NCBI RefSeq assembly: GCF_022370755.2
Contig: NZ_CP092364.2
Coordinates: forward strand, 2,852,001-2,916,000
Length of the DNA: 64,000 nucleotides
Direction: 5' to 3'
Source of the DNA: Mycolicibacterium goodii
Lineage (GTDB): Bacteria; Actinomycetota; Actinomycetes; Mycobacteriales; Mycobacteriaceae
Positions 48,977-58,065 of the stretch are shown here, piece by piece. The position numbers were made by a program, and so were the translations under genes. The number at the start of each line of letters is the position of its first letter. The stretch's first letter is position 1. The notes beneath the pieces were generated by a model that saw nothing but the letters and a program-made list of their open reading frames with translations, was not told the DNA's origin and searched no databases.

Positions 48977-49780
48977 CTACGCGCCCTGGTTGATCAGCCG
49001 TCGGATCCTCTCGTGCGCCCGCAGCACCACCTCCGCCCGATTCGGTGCGCTGTTGGCGACGGCATCCGCCGCGTTCCCGCCTGCGACATGCACGGGTCCG
49101 TCGGACAGGTACCGCAGGCCCTCGGCTGCGACCTCCGCCGGTTCGTTGACGATCATGTCTGGCACATCGAAATTCAGCCCGACTCGCTCCATCGCCGGAG
49201 TCCGGGTGACGCCGAGCACGAGTTCGAGCACGTCGACGTTGTGGTCCCGCAATTCGAGCCACAGACTCTCGGCGAAGATCCGGGAGAACGCCTTGGCCGC
49301 ACCGTACACCGAATGCCTGTCGGCGCCCATGTAACCCGACAGGGATCCGACGACGAGAACGCCGCCGCGCTGCCGCCCCACCATGGGCCGCGCGTAGTGC
49401 TGGACGAGTTCCATCATGCGGGTGACGTTGAGGTCCAGCACCTTCCGGAAGTCGTCGAGCGGGGCGTCCAGGAACGGCTCGTTGCACGTACTCGCGCCGG
49501 CGTTGTAGACCAGCAACCCCACTTCGAGGTCTGCAGTGGACCCGGTGATGACGCCCACCGACGCCGAGTCCAGCAGATCCACCGCGACCGTTCGCACCTG
49601 CGCCCCGAGGTCGCGGCACCGTTGGGCGGTGTCCTCCAGCGGGCCCGGCTTACGGGCGACCAGAACGAGATTGACGCCGGCCTCGGCGAGCAGGCGCGCG
49701 AACTCCGCACCCACGCCCTCCGAGCCGCCGGCGATGACCGCCCATGGTCCGTACTTGGCGAGATCAGGCATGGTTCCCAT
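48977..49780 (-). CDS. Short-chain dehydrogenase coupled to BVMO
   Basis: 267 residues from the ATG at 49780 (or 264 from 49771). AGGSEGVGAEFA (cofactor), YNAGAS, VVGSLSG and YGAAK are present. The gene start overlaps the end of the Baeyer-Villiger monooxygenase gene by 17 bp, so both are likely translated together. It may supply a ketone to that enzyme by oxidising an alcohol. The 188 bp beyond its end hold no gene I can name. Confidence 0.91.
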   Translation of the reverse strand: MGTMPDLAKYGPWAVIAGGSEGVGAEFARLLAEAGVNLVLVARKPGPLEDTAQRCRDLGAQVRTVAVDLLDSASVGVITGSTADLEVGLLVYNAGASTCNEPFLDAPLDDFRKVLDLNVTRMMELVQHYARPMVGRQRGGVLVVGSLSGYMGADRHSVYGAAKAFSRIFAESLWLELRDHNVDVLELVLGVTRTPAMERVGLNFDVPDMIVNEPAEVAAEGLRYLSDGPVHVAGGNAADAVANSAPNRAEVVLRAHERIRRLINQGA

Positions 49781-51419
49781 GGCCCCGTGGCGCGCTGTGA
49801 ATGCTCGGCTGCTCTTCGAGCAGGCGGAACCCTTTGTAGCCGGCGTTCGCGACCTCGGCGCAGATGTCGAGGTATACGCCGAAACCGCCGATGAAGAGCA
49901 TGAACACCCTCGGCTTACCCGGAACATTGGCACCCATGTACCAGGAGTTCGCTTTCGGGAACAGTGTGGCGTCCGCGCGTTGATTGCACTCGGCGATCCA
50001 GTTCTCCACCGCCTCGGGCGTCGCCTCCATCGCGGCATATCCGTGCTCTCGGAGGTGGCCGATGGCGTCGGAGATCCAGTTGACGTGGGCTTCTGCGTGC
50101 AGAACCATGTTCGCGAGCACGGCGGGCGCACCGGGTCCGGACACCAGGAACAGGTTGGGGAAGCCGTCCACCCCGAGGCCGAGATAGGTGCGCGGTCCGT
50201 CGGCCCAGTCATCGACCAGCTTCTGCCCGTCACGGCCGACGATGTCGATCTTGGCCAACGTGCCCGTCATCGCATCGAACCCCGTGGCGAACACCAGGGC
50301 ATCGAGGTCGTAGTGGGCCTCCGAGGTGGCTATCCCGGTGGCATCGATCGATTCGATGGGTGTCTTACGAACGCTCACCAGCGTCACATTGGGCCGGTTG
50401 AACGTCTCGAAGTAGTTGGTATCGGTGCAGATCCGCTTGGTTCCGATCGGGTGATCATCCGGAATCAACAGATCGGCGACCTCGGGATCGTCGATGACCG
50501 CACGGATCTTCTCCTCGTAGAACTTCCGCGCCTCCTCGTTGGCCTCCGGGTTGATCATCTGGTCACTGAAGGTCTTGGAGAACAGGACGCCACCGAGCTG
50601 CCAACGGCGTTCGAACGCTTCACGGCGTTCTTCCGGGCTGACCTCCATGGTCAGTTTCGGGTGCGCCACGTGCGGCGAACCGCCGCCGCTGCGCCATGAC
50701 TTTCTGCGCCGTTCCGCGTAGTTCGCCTTGGCTTCGGCGAGTTCCTCCGGGGTCAGCGGGCGGTTGCCGGCAGGCACGCTGTAGTTGGGTGTCCGCTGGA
50801 ACACGTAGAGGTGCGACGCCTGTTCGGCGATGATCGGAATCGACTGGATCCCTGAGGATCCGGTCCCGATCACACCGACACGCTTGCCGGTGAAATCCAC
50901 GTCCTCGTGCGGCCAGTACGCGGTGTGGTAGACCTCGCCGGCGAAGGTGTCCAGCCCGGGGAAGTCGGGCGTCAACGGCGACGAGAGTGGGCCGGTGGCC
51001 ATCACCACGAACTTGACGGTGAGCACTTCGCCGGTGTCGGTCTCGACGCGCCAGCGCAGCGTGGTCTCGTCGAGAACAGCCGAGACCACGCGGGTGTTGA
51101 ACGTGATGCCGGACCGCAGGTCGAGCTTGTCGGCGACCCAGTTGATGTAGCGCAGAATCTCGGCCTGGGTGGCGTACTTCTCCGTCCAGGTCCATTCCTG
51201 TTGGAGCTCATCGGAGAACGAGTAGCTGTAGTCGAGGCTCTCGACGTCGCATCGGGCACCCGGATAGCGGTTGTAGTACCAGGTTCCGCCCACCTCGGGA
51301 GCGGCCTCGAACACACGGACCGACAAGCCGTCGCCACGGAACTTGTGCAGGGCGTACAGGCCGCCGAAGCCCGCACCGACCACGACGACGTCGACAACAT
51401 TTTCAGTCGTGCTACTCAC
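49764..51419 (-). CDS. Baeyer-Villiger monooxygenase (class B flavoprotein)
   Basis: 551 residues from the GTG at 51419. The FAD motif GAGFGGL is at 15-21, EVGGTWYYNRYPG follows, the BVMO fingerprint FAGEVYHTAYWP is at 159-170, and the NADPH motif GTGSSG at 185-190. It inserts oxygen next to a ketone to give an ester or lactone. The ring-size group is cyclohexanone/steroid-type by length. Divergent from the reductase gene across a region with an operator-like repeat. Confidence 0.94.
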   Translation of the reverse strand: MSSTTENVVDVVVVGAGFGGLYALHKFRGDGLSVRVFEAAPEVGGTWYYNRYPGARCDVESLDYSYSFSDELQQEWTWTEKYATQAEILRYINWVADKLDLRSGITFNTRVVSAVLDETTLRWRVETDTGEVLTVKFVVMATGPLSSPLTPDFPGLDTFAGEVYHTAYWPHEDVDFTGKRVGVIGTGSSGIQSIPIIAEQASHLYVFQRTPNYSVPAGNRPLTPEELAEAKANYAERRRKSWRSGGGSPHVAHPKLTMEVSPEERREAFERRWQLGGVLFSKTFSDQMINPEANEEARKFYEEKIRAVIDDPEVADLLIPDDHPIGTKRICTDTNYFETFNRPNVTLVSVRKTPIESIDATGIATSEAHYDLDALVFATGFDAMTGTLAKIDIVGRDGQKLVDDWADGPRTYLGLGVDGFPNLFLVSGPGAPAVLANMVLHAEAHVNWISDAIGHLREHGYAAMEATPEAVENWIAECNQRADATLFPKANSWYMGANVPGKPRVFMLFIGGFGVYLDICAEVANAGYKGFRLLEEQPSIHSAPRGHGNHA

Positions 51420-51478
51420 GGCTCGCACACTAGGAGACCGCGGCGGCCCCTTCCCGGGATGCTTCCCGGTCACCGGAC

Positions 51479-51498
51479 GACGGGATATTCCTCCCGTC
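51479..51498. promoter_or_regulatory. Candidate operator between BVMO and kshB-like genes
   Basis: GACGGGA-TATTCC-TCCCGTC is a perfect 7-bp inverted repeat with a 6-bp AT-containing spacer, placed centrally in the 132-bp divergent region. One regulator could control both directions from here. The protein is unknown. Confidence 0.45.
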
Positions 51499-51551
51499 CA
51501 CTGGGCCCGCCACCCGCCGGTGTCGGTCGCCGCCCGTCACAATTTCGTGCC

Positions 51552-52613
51552 ATGTCCGACGTCGAATCCAGCACGCGTATCGCGCGGCTCACGGTCACCG
51601 AAGTCATCGACGAAAGCCATGACGCCCGGTCATTGGTCTTCGCCGTCCCCGACGAACACCGTGACCGCTTCGGATATCGGCCCGGGCAGTTCTTGACGCT
51701 GCGCATTCCGAGTGAGCGCACCGGTTCGGTGGCACGTTGCTATTCACTGGCCAGTTCGCCGCACACCGACGACGCGTACAAGGTGACGGTCAAGCGCACC
51801 GACGGTGGTTATGGTTCGAACTGGTTGTGCGACAACGTCGCTGTCGGCACCACGATCGAATCGCTGCCGCCGTCGGGCGTGTTCACCCCGGCGAACTTCG
51901 ACGACGACTTTCTGTTGTGGGCAGCCGGCAGTGGCATCACACCGGTGATGTCGATCCTCAAATCGGTGCTGTCGGCCGGTTCCGGCCGGGTGATCCTCTG
52001 CTACGCCAACCGTGACGAGCGGTCGGTGATCTTCGCAGCCGAACTGCGTGAACTGGCCGCGCGTTACGAAGGCCGGTTCACGGTGTTGCACTGGCTGGAG
52101 TCGGTCCAGGGCCTGCCGACCCGGGCCCAGTTGCGCGGGTTCGCACAGTTGTTCACCGGCCACGAGTCGTTCATCTGCGGTCCCGAGCCGTTCATGGCGG
52201 TGGTGCGGGCCGCCCTCACAGAGGCCGGGGTTCCGCGGCAGCGCATCCACCTTGAGGTCTTCCAATCGCTGTCGGGAGACCCGTTCACCGAGGCCGTCCC
52301 CGCCCCGTCCTCGGAGTCGGCCGAGCCGGAAACCGACACCGGCGCCGCCGAAGCCGAGATCGAGCTCGACGGAACGGTGCACAACCTTCGTTGGCCGCGC
52401 GACCGCAATCTGGTCGACACCATGCTGGCCGCGGGTGTCGAGGTGCCGTACTCATGCCGTGAGGGCAGCTGCGGATCGTGCGCGGCGACTGTGCTCGACG
52501 GCGAGATCGAACGCGGTGACACCCCGATTCTCGACGAGCAGGACATCGCGGACGGGCTCTTCCTGGCCTGTCAGGCGCGTCCGTTGTCGGACCGGATCAG
52601 GATCGAGTTCTGA
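51552..52613 (+). CDS. kshB2: Ferredoxin-NAD(P)H reductase component, KshB-like
   Basis: 353 residues from the ATG at 51552. FAD domain (ARCYSLASSP), NAD domain (AAGSGITPVMSI, ICGPEPFM) and a C-terminal plant-type 2Fe-2S domain with C302, C307, C310 and C340 (CREGSCGSC, ACQARP). This is the layout of 3-ketosteroid 9-alpha-hydroxylase reductase. The oxygenase partner KshA is not in the window. A 15-residue acidic linker joins the last two domains. The name follows the C-19+ cluster of M. smegmatis as I recall. Confidence 0.91.
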   Translation: MSDVESSTRIARLTVTEVIDESHDARSLVFAVPDEHRDRFGYRPGQFLTLRIPSERTGSVARCYSLASSPHTDDAYKVTVKRTDGGYGSNWLCDNVAVGTTIESLPPSGVFTPANFDDDFLLWAAGSGITPVMSILKSVLSAGSGRVILCYANRDERSVIFAAELRELAARYEGRFTVLHWLESVQGLPTRAQLRGFAQLFTGHESFICGPEPFMAVVRAALTEAGVPRQRIHLEVFQSLSGDPFTEAVPAPSSESAEPETDTGAAEAEIELDGTVHNLRWPRDRNLVDTMLAAGVEVPYSCREGSCGSCAATVLDGEIERGDTPILDEQDIADGLFLACQARPLSDRIRIEF

Positions 52614-52671
52614 CTTCCGCTGACCGGGAATCACATGACGGCCAACGCGTGGCTCGGTCCACCATCGAACC

Positions 52672-53853
52672 ATGACGAAACGGGTGATCGACGGCATCGC
52701 TGAACTCGCCGACCAGCTCCGCGAACAAGCCATCGAAGCCGAGAAGATCGGCAAGCTGACCGATGCCACGGTCAAGATGATGAAGCAGGTCGGCAACATT
52801 CGGCTGCTGCAACCGGCGCAACACGGCGGGTTGCAAGTGCATCCGCGTGAGTTCGCCGAGACGGTGATGGCCACGGCGGCGCTCGACCCGTCGGCGGGGT
52901 GGATCAACGGCGTGGTGGGAGTGCACCCGTACCAGTTGGCCTACGCCGACCCCAGGGTGGCCGAGGAGATCTGGGCCGACGACGTCGACACCTGGGTTGC
53001 CTCACCGTACGCGCCCCAGGGAGTCGCCAAGCCGGTCGACGGCGGCTACATCTTCAACGGGCGGTGGCAGTTCAGTTCCGGCACTGACCACTGCGATTGG
53101 ATCTTCCTGGGCGCGATGATCGGCGACAGCGACGGCAGACCGTTGATGCCGCCCCAGATGCTGCACATGATCCTGCCGCGCAGGGATTATGAGATCGTCG
53201 AGGATTCCTGGGACGTCGTCGGCTTGCGTGGCACCGGATCAAAAGACGTCATCGTCCGGGACGCTTTCGTGCCGTCGTACCGAACCATGGACGCGATGAA
53301 GGTCATGGACGGGACCGCCCAGCGCGAGGCCGGCATGACCGAGACGCTGTACCTGATGCCGTGGTCGACGATGTTCCCACTCGGGATCAGCTCGGCGACG
53401 ATCGGTATCGCCGAGGGTGCACTGGCCGCAGCACTGGATTACCAACGTGAACGCGTGAATTCCAGCGGCGTGGCCATCAAGGACGATCCGTACGTGATGT
53501 ACGCGATCGGCGAAGCCGCCGCCGATATCAACGCCGCCCGTCAGGAGCTGCTGGCCAACGTCGACCGCATCTACGACATGGTCGATTCGGGTCGAGAGGT
53601 GAGCTTCGAGGACCGGGCCGCCGGGCGGCGCACGCAGGTGCGCGCGGTGTGGCGCGCGGTGTCTGCGGTCGACGAGATCTTCGCGCGCTGCGGCGGAAAC
53701 GCAGCGCGGATGGACAAGCCTCTGCAGCGGTACTGGCGCGACGTGCACGTCGGGCAGGCACACGCCATCCACGTGCCGGGCACCGTCTACCACGCCTCGG
53801 CACTCAGTTCGTTGGGTGTCGACCCACAGGGCCCATTGCGGGCGATGATCTGA
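52672..53853 (+). CDS. hsaA2: Flavin-dependent monooxygenase oxygenase subunit, HsaA-like
   Basis: 393 residues. It has the acyl-CoA dehydrogenase fold of group D flavin monooxygenases: FNGRWQFSSGTDHCDWIFLGA, DSWDVVGLRGTGSKDVIV and a C-terminal AHAIHVPGTVYH. HsaA hydroxylates the phenolic ring of 3-HSA to a catechol, using reduced flavin from HsaB, which is not seen here. It lies 17 bp before the extradiol dioxygenase gene, the expected next enzyme. Confidence 0.91.
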   Translation: MTKRVIDGIAELADQLREQAIEAEKIGKLTDATVKMMKQVGNIRLLQPAQHGGLQVHPREFAETVMATAALDPSAGWINGVVGVHPYQLAYADPRVAEEIWADDVDTWVASPYAPQGVAKPVDGGYIFNGRWQFSSGTDHCDWIFLGAMIGDSDGRPLMPPQMLHMILPRRDYEIVEDSWDVVGLRGTGSKDVIVRDAFVPSYRTMDAMKVMDGTAQREAGMTETLYLMPWSTMFPLGISSATIGIAEGALAAALDYQRERVNSSGVAIKDDPYVMYAIGEAAADINAARQELLANVDRIYDMVDSGREVSFEDRAAGRRTQVRAVWRAVSAVDEIFARCGGNAARMDKPLQRYWRDVHVGQAHAIHVPGTVYHASALSSLGVDPQGPLRAMI

Positions 53854-53869
53854 GCAGGAGACCACGAGC

Positions 53870-54772
53870 ATGATCAAGAGCCTCGGATACGTCACCGTCC
53901 AAGCCACGGACATGCAGCGGTGGCGTCACTTCGCTTTCGGCGTACTCGGTTTCGCCGAGGGCACGGGACCCGATCCGGATGCGCTGTATCTGCGGATGGA
54001 CGAACGCTGCGCCCGCATCATCGTGGCCCCCGGCGATGTCGACAAGATCGTCACCGTCGGCTGGGAGGTGCGCGACCACGCCGCCCTGCAGGAAATCAAG
54101 CGCGCACTGGACGCTGCGGGTGTCCCACACAAACAACTGTCGCTTGCCGAAGCCGACAGCCGGCGCGTGGAGGAGGTCATCGCGTTCGAGGATCCGGCCG
54201 GCACATCCCTTGAGGTGTTTCACGGTCCGGTGCTCGACCACAGCCCGGTCGTCACGCCGTTCGGCGCGCGGTTCGTCACCGGCGATCAGGGCCTGGGGCA
54301 CGTGGTGCTTCCCGCGCTCGATGTGAACGGATTGTTCGAGTTCTACACCGAGACACTCGGTTTCAAGTCACGCGGCGCATTTCGGGTTCCCGTGCCCCCC
54401 GAGTTCGGCCCCGTACGGGTGCGCTTCCTCGGCATCAACGAGCGCCACCACAGCCTCGCCCTCTGCCCCGCCTCGACCTTGCGGGACCCGGGCCTGGTCC
54501 ACCTCATGGTGGAGGTCGATTCATTGGACGCGGTGGGACAAGCTCTGGACCGCGTCAACGCCGACGGGTTCCAGCTGTCGTCGACGCTGGGCAGACACAC
54601 CAACGACAAGATGGTGTCCTTCTACGTGCGTGCTCCCGGTGACTGGGATATCGAGTTCGGCACCGACGGAATGCGGGTTGACGAACAGCACTACACCGCC
54701 GAGGAGATCACCGCGGACAGCTACTGGGGCCATCAATGGGTGAGTGACCTGCCCAGAGCGATGCAGCCGTGA
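53870..54772 (+). CDS. hsaC2: Extradiol catechol dioxygenase, HsaC-like
   Basis: 300 residues, ATG after AGGAGACC. Two-domain type I extradiol enzyme. The iron ligands H144 (GLGHVVLP), H211 (LVHLMVEV) and E262 (DIEFGTDG) and the acid-base H194 (ERHHSLAL) match the BphC pattern almost to the residue. It opens the catechol ring at the meta position. It follows the hsaA-like gene and ends just before a strong terminator. Confidence 0.94.
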   Translation: MIKSLGYVTVQATDMQRWRHFAFGVLGFAEGTGPDPDALYLRMDERCARIIVAPGDVDKIVTVGWEVRDHAALQEIKRALDAAGVPHKQLSLAEADSRRVEEVIAFEDPAGTSLEVFHGPVLDHSPVVTPFGARFVTGDQGLGHVVLPALDVNGLFEFYTETLGFKSRGAFRVPVPPEFGPVRVRFLGINERHHSLALCPASTLRDPGLVHLMVEVDSLDAVGQALDRVNADGFQLSSTLGRHTNDKMVSFYVRAPGDWDIEFGTDGMRVDEQHYTAEEITADSYWGHQWVSDLPRAMQP

Positions 54773-54816
54773 GCGCCAACCCTGCCGCGTAGACGCACGC
54801 TGTTCATACGTTCACA

Positions 54817-54846
54817 GGCGCCCCCGGACCTCGGTCCGGGGGCGCC
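54817..54846 (+). terminator. Strong terminator after hsaC-like gene
   Basis: Perfect 13-bp G-C stem: GGCGCCCCCGGAC (54817-54829) and its complement (54834-54846), loop CTCG. It lies 44 bp after the stop codon and isolates the kshB-hsaA-hsaC-like genes from the IclR gene. Confidence 0.85.
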
Positions 54847-54891
54847 CGGCTTATGACGCGATGCATAAACCCCCATCAACGTGACAGCGCG

Positions 54892-54940
54892 CACATATGT
54901 GTGATAGTCATATTTCTATTAGTCATATGCCGACTAGTAG
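54892..54940. promoter_or_regulatory. AT-rich promoter/operator region of the IclR gene
   Basis: CACATATGTG (54892-54901) is a perfect palindrome. TAGTCATAT occurs twice in direct order (54905-54913, 54920-54928), 15 bp apart. CTATTAGTC (54916-54924) and GACTAGTAG (54932-54940) form a 9-bp inverted repeat with one mismatch. All lie within 75 bp of the IclR start, in a patch much richer in A and T than its surroundings. Autoregulation by the IclR protein is likely. Confidence 0.55.
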
Positions 54941-54965
54941 TACCGCCCGTCCAATGGAGGACCTC

Positions 54966-55838
54966 ATGACCATCACCGTCGAATCGCCTGTGACCAGCGG
55001 AAAAGGTGCGACCGCAGATACGCCGAGCGCCGTGATCGACCGCATCTCCCTCGTCCTCGACGCGTTCGACGGTCCGGGCCGGTTGACCCTCGCCCAGGTG
55101 GTGCGCCGCACGGGTCTGCCCCGCTCGTCGGCCCACCGGATGCTTGAGCGGTTGGTCCAACTGCGGTGGCTCCGCCGCAACGGACGCGACTACGAATTGG
55201 GCATGCGCCTGGTCGAGCTGGGCTCACTGGCGGTCCACCAGGACCGGCTGCACAAGGCCGCGATCCCGAAACTGCACGAGTTGCACGCTGCCACCGGACT
55301 TGTCGTGCACCTGGCCGTGCTCGACGGCCCGGACGTGGTGTACATGGAAAAGGTCGGCAACCGCATGGCCGCAGCCATCCCCACCCGCGTCGGCGGCAGG
55401 CAGCCCGCACACTGCGCGGCGGTCGGCAAGGCCGTGCTGGCCTACGCCGACGACAGCGACGTCGAGGCGCTCACCGTCGATGCGCTGGCGCGCCGCACCA
55501 AGTACTCCATCACCAGTGGTGCGCAGTTGCGCAGTGAGCTCGCCCGGGTGCGCTCCCACGGCATCGCCGTCGACCGGGAGGAGTCCTACCCGGGGCTGGG
55601 CTGCGTGGCCGCCCCGATCGGCGATCCCGGTCAGGCGGTCGCGGCGGTGTCGGTGTGCGGACCGATGAACCGCATGGTGTTCGACCACCGCATGGCAGCA
55701 CCGGTGCGGATGACCGCGTTGGGCATCTGGCGCGCCATGCAGGGCGCCGAGATGCGGGTGGCGCCGACCCTGCAGCAGATGCGCCCGCTGCGCGGCGGCC
55801 CCTCGGCCACCCCCGCTGCAACGCTCGCGCTCGCATGA
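54966..55838 (+). CDS. IclR-family transcription regulator
   Basis: 290 residues from the ATG at 54966, with ATGGAGGACCTC as its ribosome site. A winged helix-turn-helix lies at about 20-85 (LTLAQVVRRTGLPRSSAHRML). The IclR effector domain follows (GRQPAHCAAVGKAVLAY, GIAVDREESYPGLGCVAAPI). Effectors of this family are often aromatic acids or catabolic intermediates. Its stop overlaps the esterase start by 4 bp, so that esterase is a likely target. Confidence 0.93.
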   Translation: MTITVESPVTSGKGATADTPSAVIDRISLVLDAFDGPGRLTLAQVVRRTGLPRSSAHRMLERLVQLRWLRRNGRDYELGMRLVELGSLAVHQDRLHKAAIPKLHELHAATGLVVHLAVLDGPDVVYMEKVGNRMAAAIPTRVGGRQPAHCAAVGKAVLAYADDSDVEALTVDALARRTKYSITSGAQLRSELARVRSHGIAVDREESYPGLGCVAAPIGDPGQAVAAVSVCGPMNRMVFDHRMAAPVRMTALGIWRAMQGAEMRVAPTLQQMRPLRGGPSATPAATLALA

Positions 55839-56785
55839 GTGGGTTGGATCCGCAGATCGCGGACATCATCGAGGCCCTCGATTCCGGTTTCCCCGCGGTG
55901 CACACGATGACCGGTGCGCAGGCCAGGGCCGCCATCAAAGCCCGGTTCCGACCGGCCGACCAACCCCAGCCGATGGCCGCAGTCGAGGATGCCACCGTCA
56001 CCGGTTCTTCCGGCGATGTGGCCGTGCGCATCTACCGGCCCGCCACGCCAACCCGTCCGCTCCCCACCCTGGTGTGGGCCCACGGCGGCGGATGGGTGTT
56101 CTGCGACCTCGACAGCCATGACGAACTCTGCCGGGACATCGCCACTCGTGTTCCTGTCGTGATCGTTTCGGTGGATTACCGTCGCGCCCCCGACGAGGGG
56201 CAGTGGCCCGCGGCCGCCGACGACATGTACACCGCGACAAGCTGGGCGGCGGCGCACGCGGCAGAGCTGGGCGGCGCCGAAAACCTCGTTATGGTCGGCG
56301 GTGACAGCGCGGGCGGCAACCTCGCTGCCGTCACAGCCGTGATGGCCCGTGACCGCGGCGGACCCGACCTGTCCGGACAGGTGCTGCTGTACCCCGTGAT
56401 CGCCGCCGATTTCGACAACGAGTCCTACCGCCGCTTCGGCGCCGGGTACTACAACCCGCGGCCGGCACTGCAGTGGTATTGGGATCAGTACGTGCCCGAC
56501 GTCGCCGACCGTGTAGACCCGTACGCGTCACCGCTTCACGCCGATCTGTCCGGGTTACCGCCCGCGATCGTGGTCGTCGCCGGCCACGACCCGCTGCGGG
56601 ACGAGGGATTCGCCTACGCAGAGGCCCTTGAGCGCGCGGGAGTACCCACTGTCACGCGCTACTTCGAAGGCGGTATCCACGGTTTCATGACGATGCCGTC
56701 TCTGGACCTGTGCCGCCAGGCGCGCGCTCAGGCCTGTTCGGACATCAGCGCTCTCGTGGAATCCATCGGAATCGCAGCGCCGTAA
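55835..56785 (+). CDS. HSL-family alpha/beta hydrolase (esterase)
   Basis: 316 residues in an ATGA overlap with the IclR gene. The oxyanion motif HGGGW, nucleophile motif GGDSAGG, Asp in GHDPLRDEG and His in GIHGFM are all in place. Short-chain ester or lactone hydrolysis is expected, which fits the products of the nearby Baeyer-Villiger enzymes. The last 58 bp overlap the convergent OYE gene. Confidence 0.92.
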   Translation: MSGLDPQIADIIEALDSGFPAVHTMTGAQARAAIKARFRPADQPQPMAAVEDATVTGSSGDVAVRIYRPATPTRPLPTLVWAHGGGWVFCDLDSHDELCRDIATRVPVVIVSVDYRRAPDEGQWPAAADDMYTATSWAAAHAAELGGAENLVMVGGDSAGGNLAAVTAVMARDRGGPDLSGQVLLYPVIAADFDNESYRRFGAGYYNPRPALQWYWDQYVPDVADRVDPYASPLHADLSGLPPAIVVVAGHDPLRDEGFAYAEALERAGVPTVTRYFEGGIHGFMTMPSLDLCRQARAQACSDISALVESIGIAAP

Positions 56786-57966
56786 CGCTGATCCGGGTCG
56801 AGCACACAGTGCGTACGGCCGAAGACCGTCACCATGCACTTGTTGTTGTGGTTGCATCGGCTGCGCGTGCCCGCATCGGTCATCATCCTGTTGACCAGGT
56901 CGGGTTCGCGCAGCAATGCGCGCCCCACGGCCATCAGCTCGAACCCCTCGCGCAGACCTGTCTCGAGGTGGTCGCGGTTGGTGATGCCGCCGAGCAGGAT
57001 CAGCTTGGTGTTGCGCACGACCGGCACGAACTGTCGCGCGGCGGGAAGCATGTACAGATCTTCGTACGGGTAACTGCCCATGGCCTTCTTGCCGACGACT
57101 CGCACCGCCGGACGCATCGCCGGTGGCATCACCTGCGCGAACTCGCGCACCGGAACATCACCCCGGAACAGGTACATCGGCTTGAACACCGATGAGCCCT
57201 GGGTCAATTCGATGGCGTCCAACGTCTGATCGGCATCGAGCAGCGACGCGGTGCGCAGTGCTTCATCGATCCAGATGCTGCCGGGCAGGCCGTCGTCCAT
57301 GTTCAGCTTGGCGATCACCGCGACGCGGTCCCCCACGACGTCGCGCACGCGCCCGGCGATCTCGCGGACGAACCGCGACCGGTTGTCGATGTCCCCGCCG
57401 TATTCGTCCTTGCGCCGGTTGATCAGGGGACTCAGGAACGAACTCGGCAGATACAGGTGTCCGAAGTGCAACTCGACCGCGTCGAAGCCGGCGTCGACCG
57501 CCACCTGGGCCGCGTCTCCGAATTGATCGATCACCATGGCGATCTCACTGCGCGTGATCGCCCGGCAGTACGCGAACGAGGTCGGGTTGACGAATCGGCT
57601 CGGCGCCACGGCCGTCACACCCGTGAGCTTCTTCTGGGCGACAACGCCCGCGTGCCCCAGTTGCGCCGAGATCGCCGCTCCCGCGCCGTGCACGGCATCG
57701 GTGAGTTTGCGCAGGCCCGGCAATGCCTTGACGTTCATCACGATCTGCCCGGGTGCGCTCGCCGCCTGAGGCGACACGCAGCAATATGCGACGGTCGTCA
57801 TGCCGACTCCGCCCTCGGCGAAGCCGCGGTGGAAGTCGACAAGGTCATCGGTGACGACGCCACCCGGTGAGCGGCCTTCCGAGGTGGCAGCCTTGATCAC
57901 ACGATTTCGCAACCGCACCGGACCGAGTTGAACCGGAGCGAACGGATCGGGGCTGAGGTCGGTCAT
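56728..57966 (-). CDS. NADH:flavin oxidoreductase, Old Yellow Enzyme family
   Basis: 412 residues. FMN-binding barrel with AQLGHAGV, the substrate-binding region VELHFGHLYLPSSFLSPLINRRKDEYGG, and KLNMDDGLPGS. A C-terminal CNHNNKCMVTVFGR provides a CxxxxxxC-type cysteine stretch as in larger OYE relatives, though the 4Fe-4S and second nucleotide domain of 2,4-dienoyl-CoA reductase are lacking. It reduces activated C=C bonds; steroid enones are possible substrates. Confidence 0.92.
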   Translation of the reverse strand: MTDLSPDPFAPVQLGPVRLRNRVIKAATSEGRSPGGVVTDDLVDFHRGFAEGGVGMTTVAYCCVSPQAASAPGQIVMNVKALPGLRKLTDAVHGAGAAISAQLGHAGVVAQKKLTGVTAVAPSRFVNPTSFAYCRAITRSEIAMVIDQFGDAAQVAVDAGFDAVELHFGHLYLPSSFLSPLINRRKDEYGGDIDNRSRFVREIAGRVRDVVGDRVAVIAKLNMDDGLPGSIWIDEALRTASLLDADQTLDAIELTQGSSVFKPMYLFRGDVPVREFAQVMPPAMRPAVRVVGKKAMGSYPYEDLYMLPAARQFVPVVRNTKLILLGGITNRDHLETGLREGFELMAVGRALLREPDLVNRMMTDAGTRSRCNHNNKCMVTVFGRTHCVLDPDQRYGAAIPMDSTRALMSEQA

Positions 57967-58065
57967 CTGATCACCGTGTCACGCAGCCGAACCGCATCGA
58001 CCCGGCTCTCCCGATGGCCGGGAGCGCGCCCGAAGCCCGGCGATGGAGTTCATAGTCTTTGGACC

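Noticed and set aside
54817..54846. Considered as an attachment site or mobile-element end
   Set aside because: A perfect G-C stem with a 4-nt loop just after a stop codon is explained by a terminator; no integrase or target duplication nearby.
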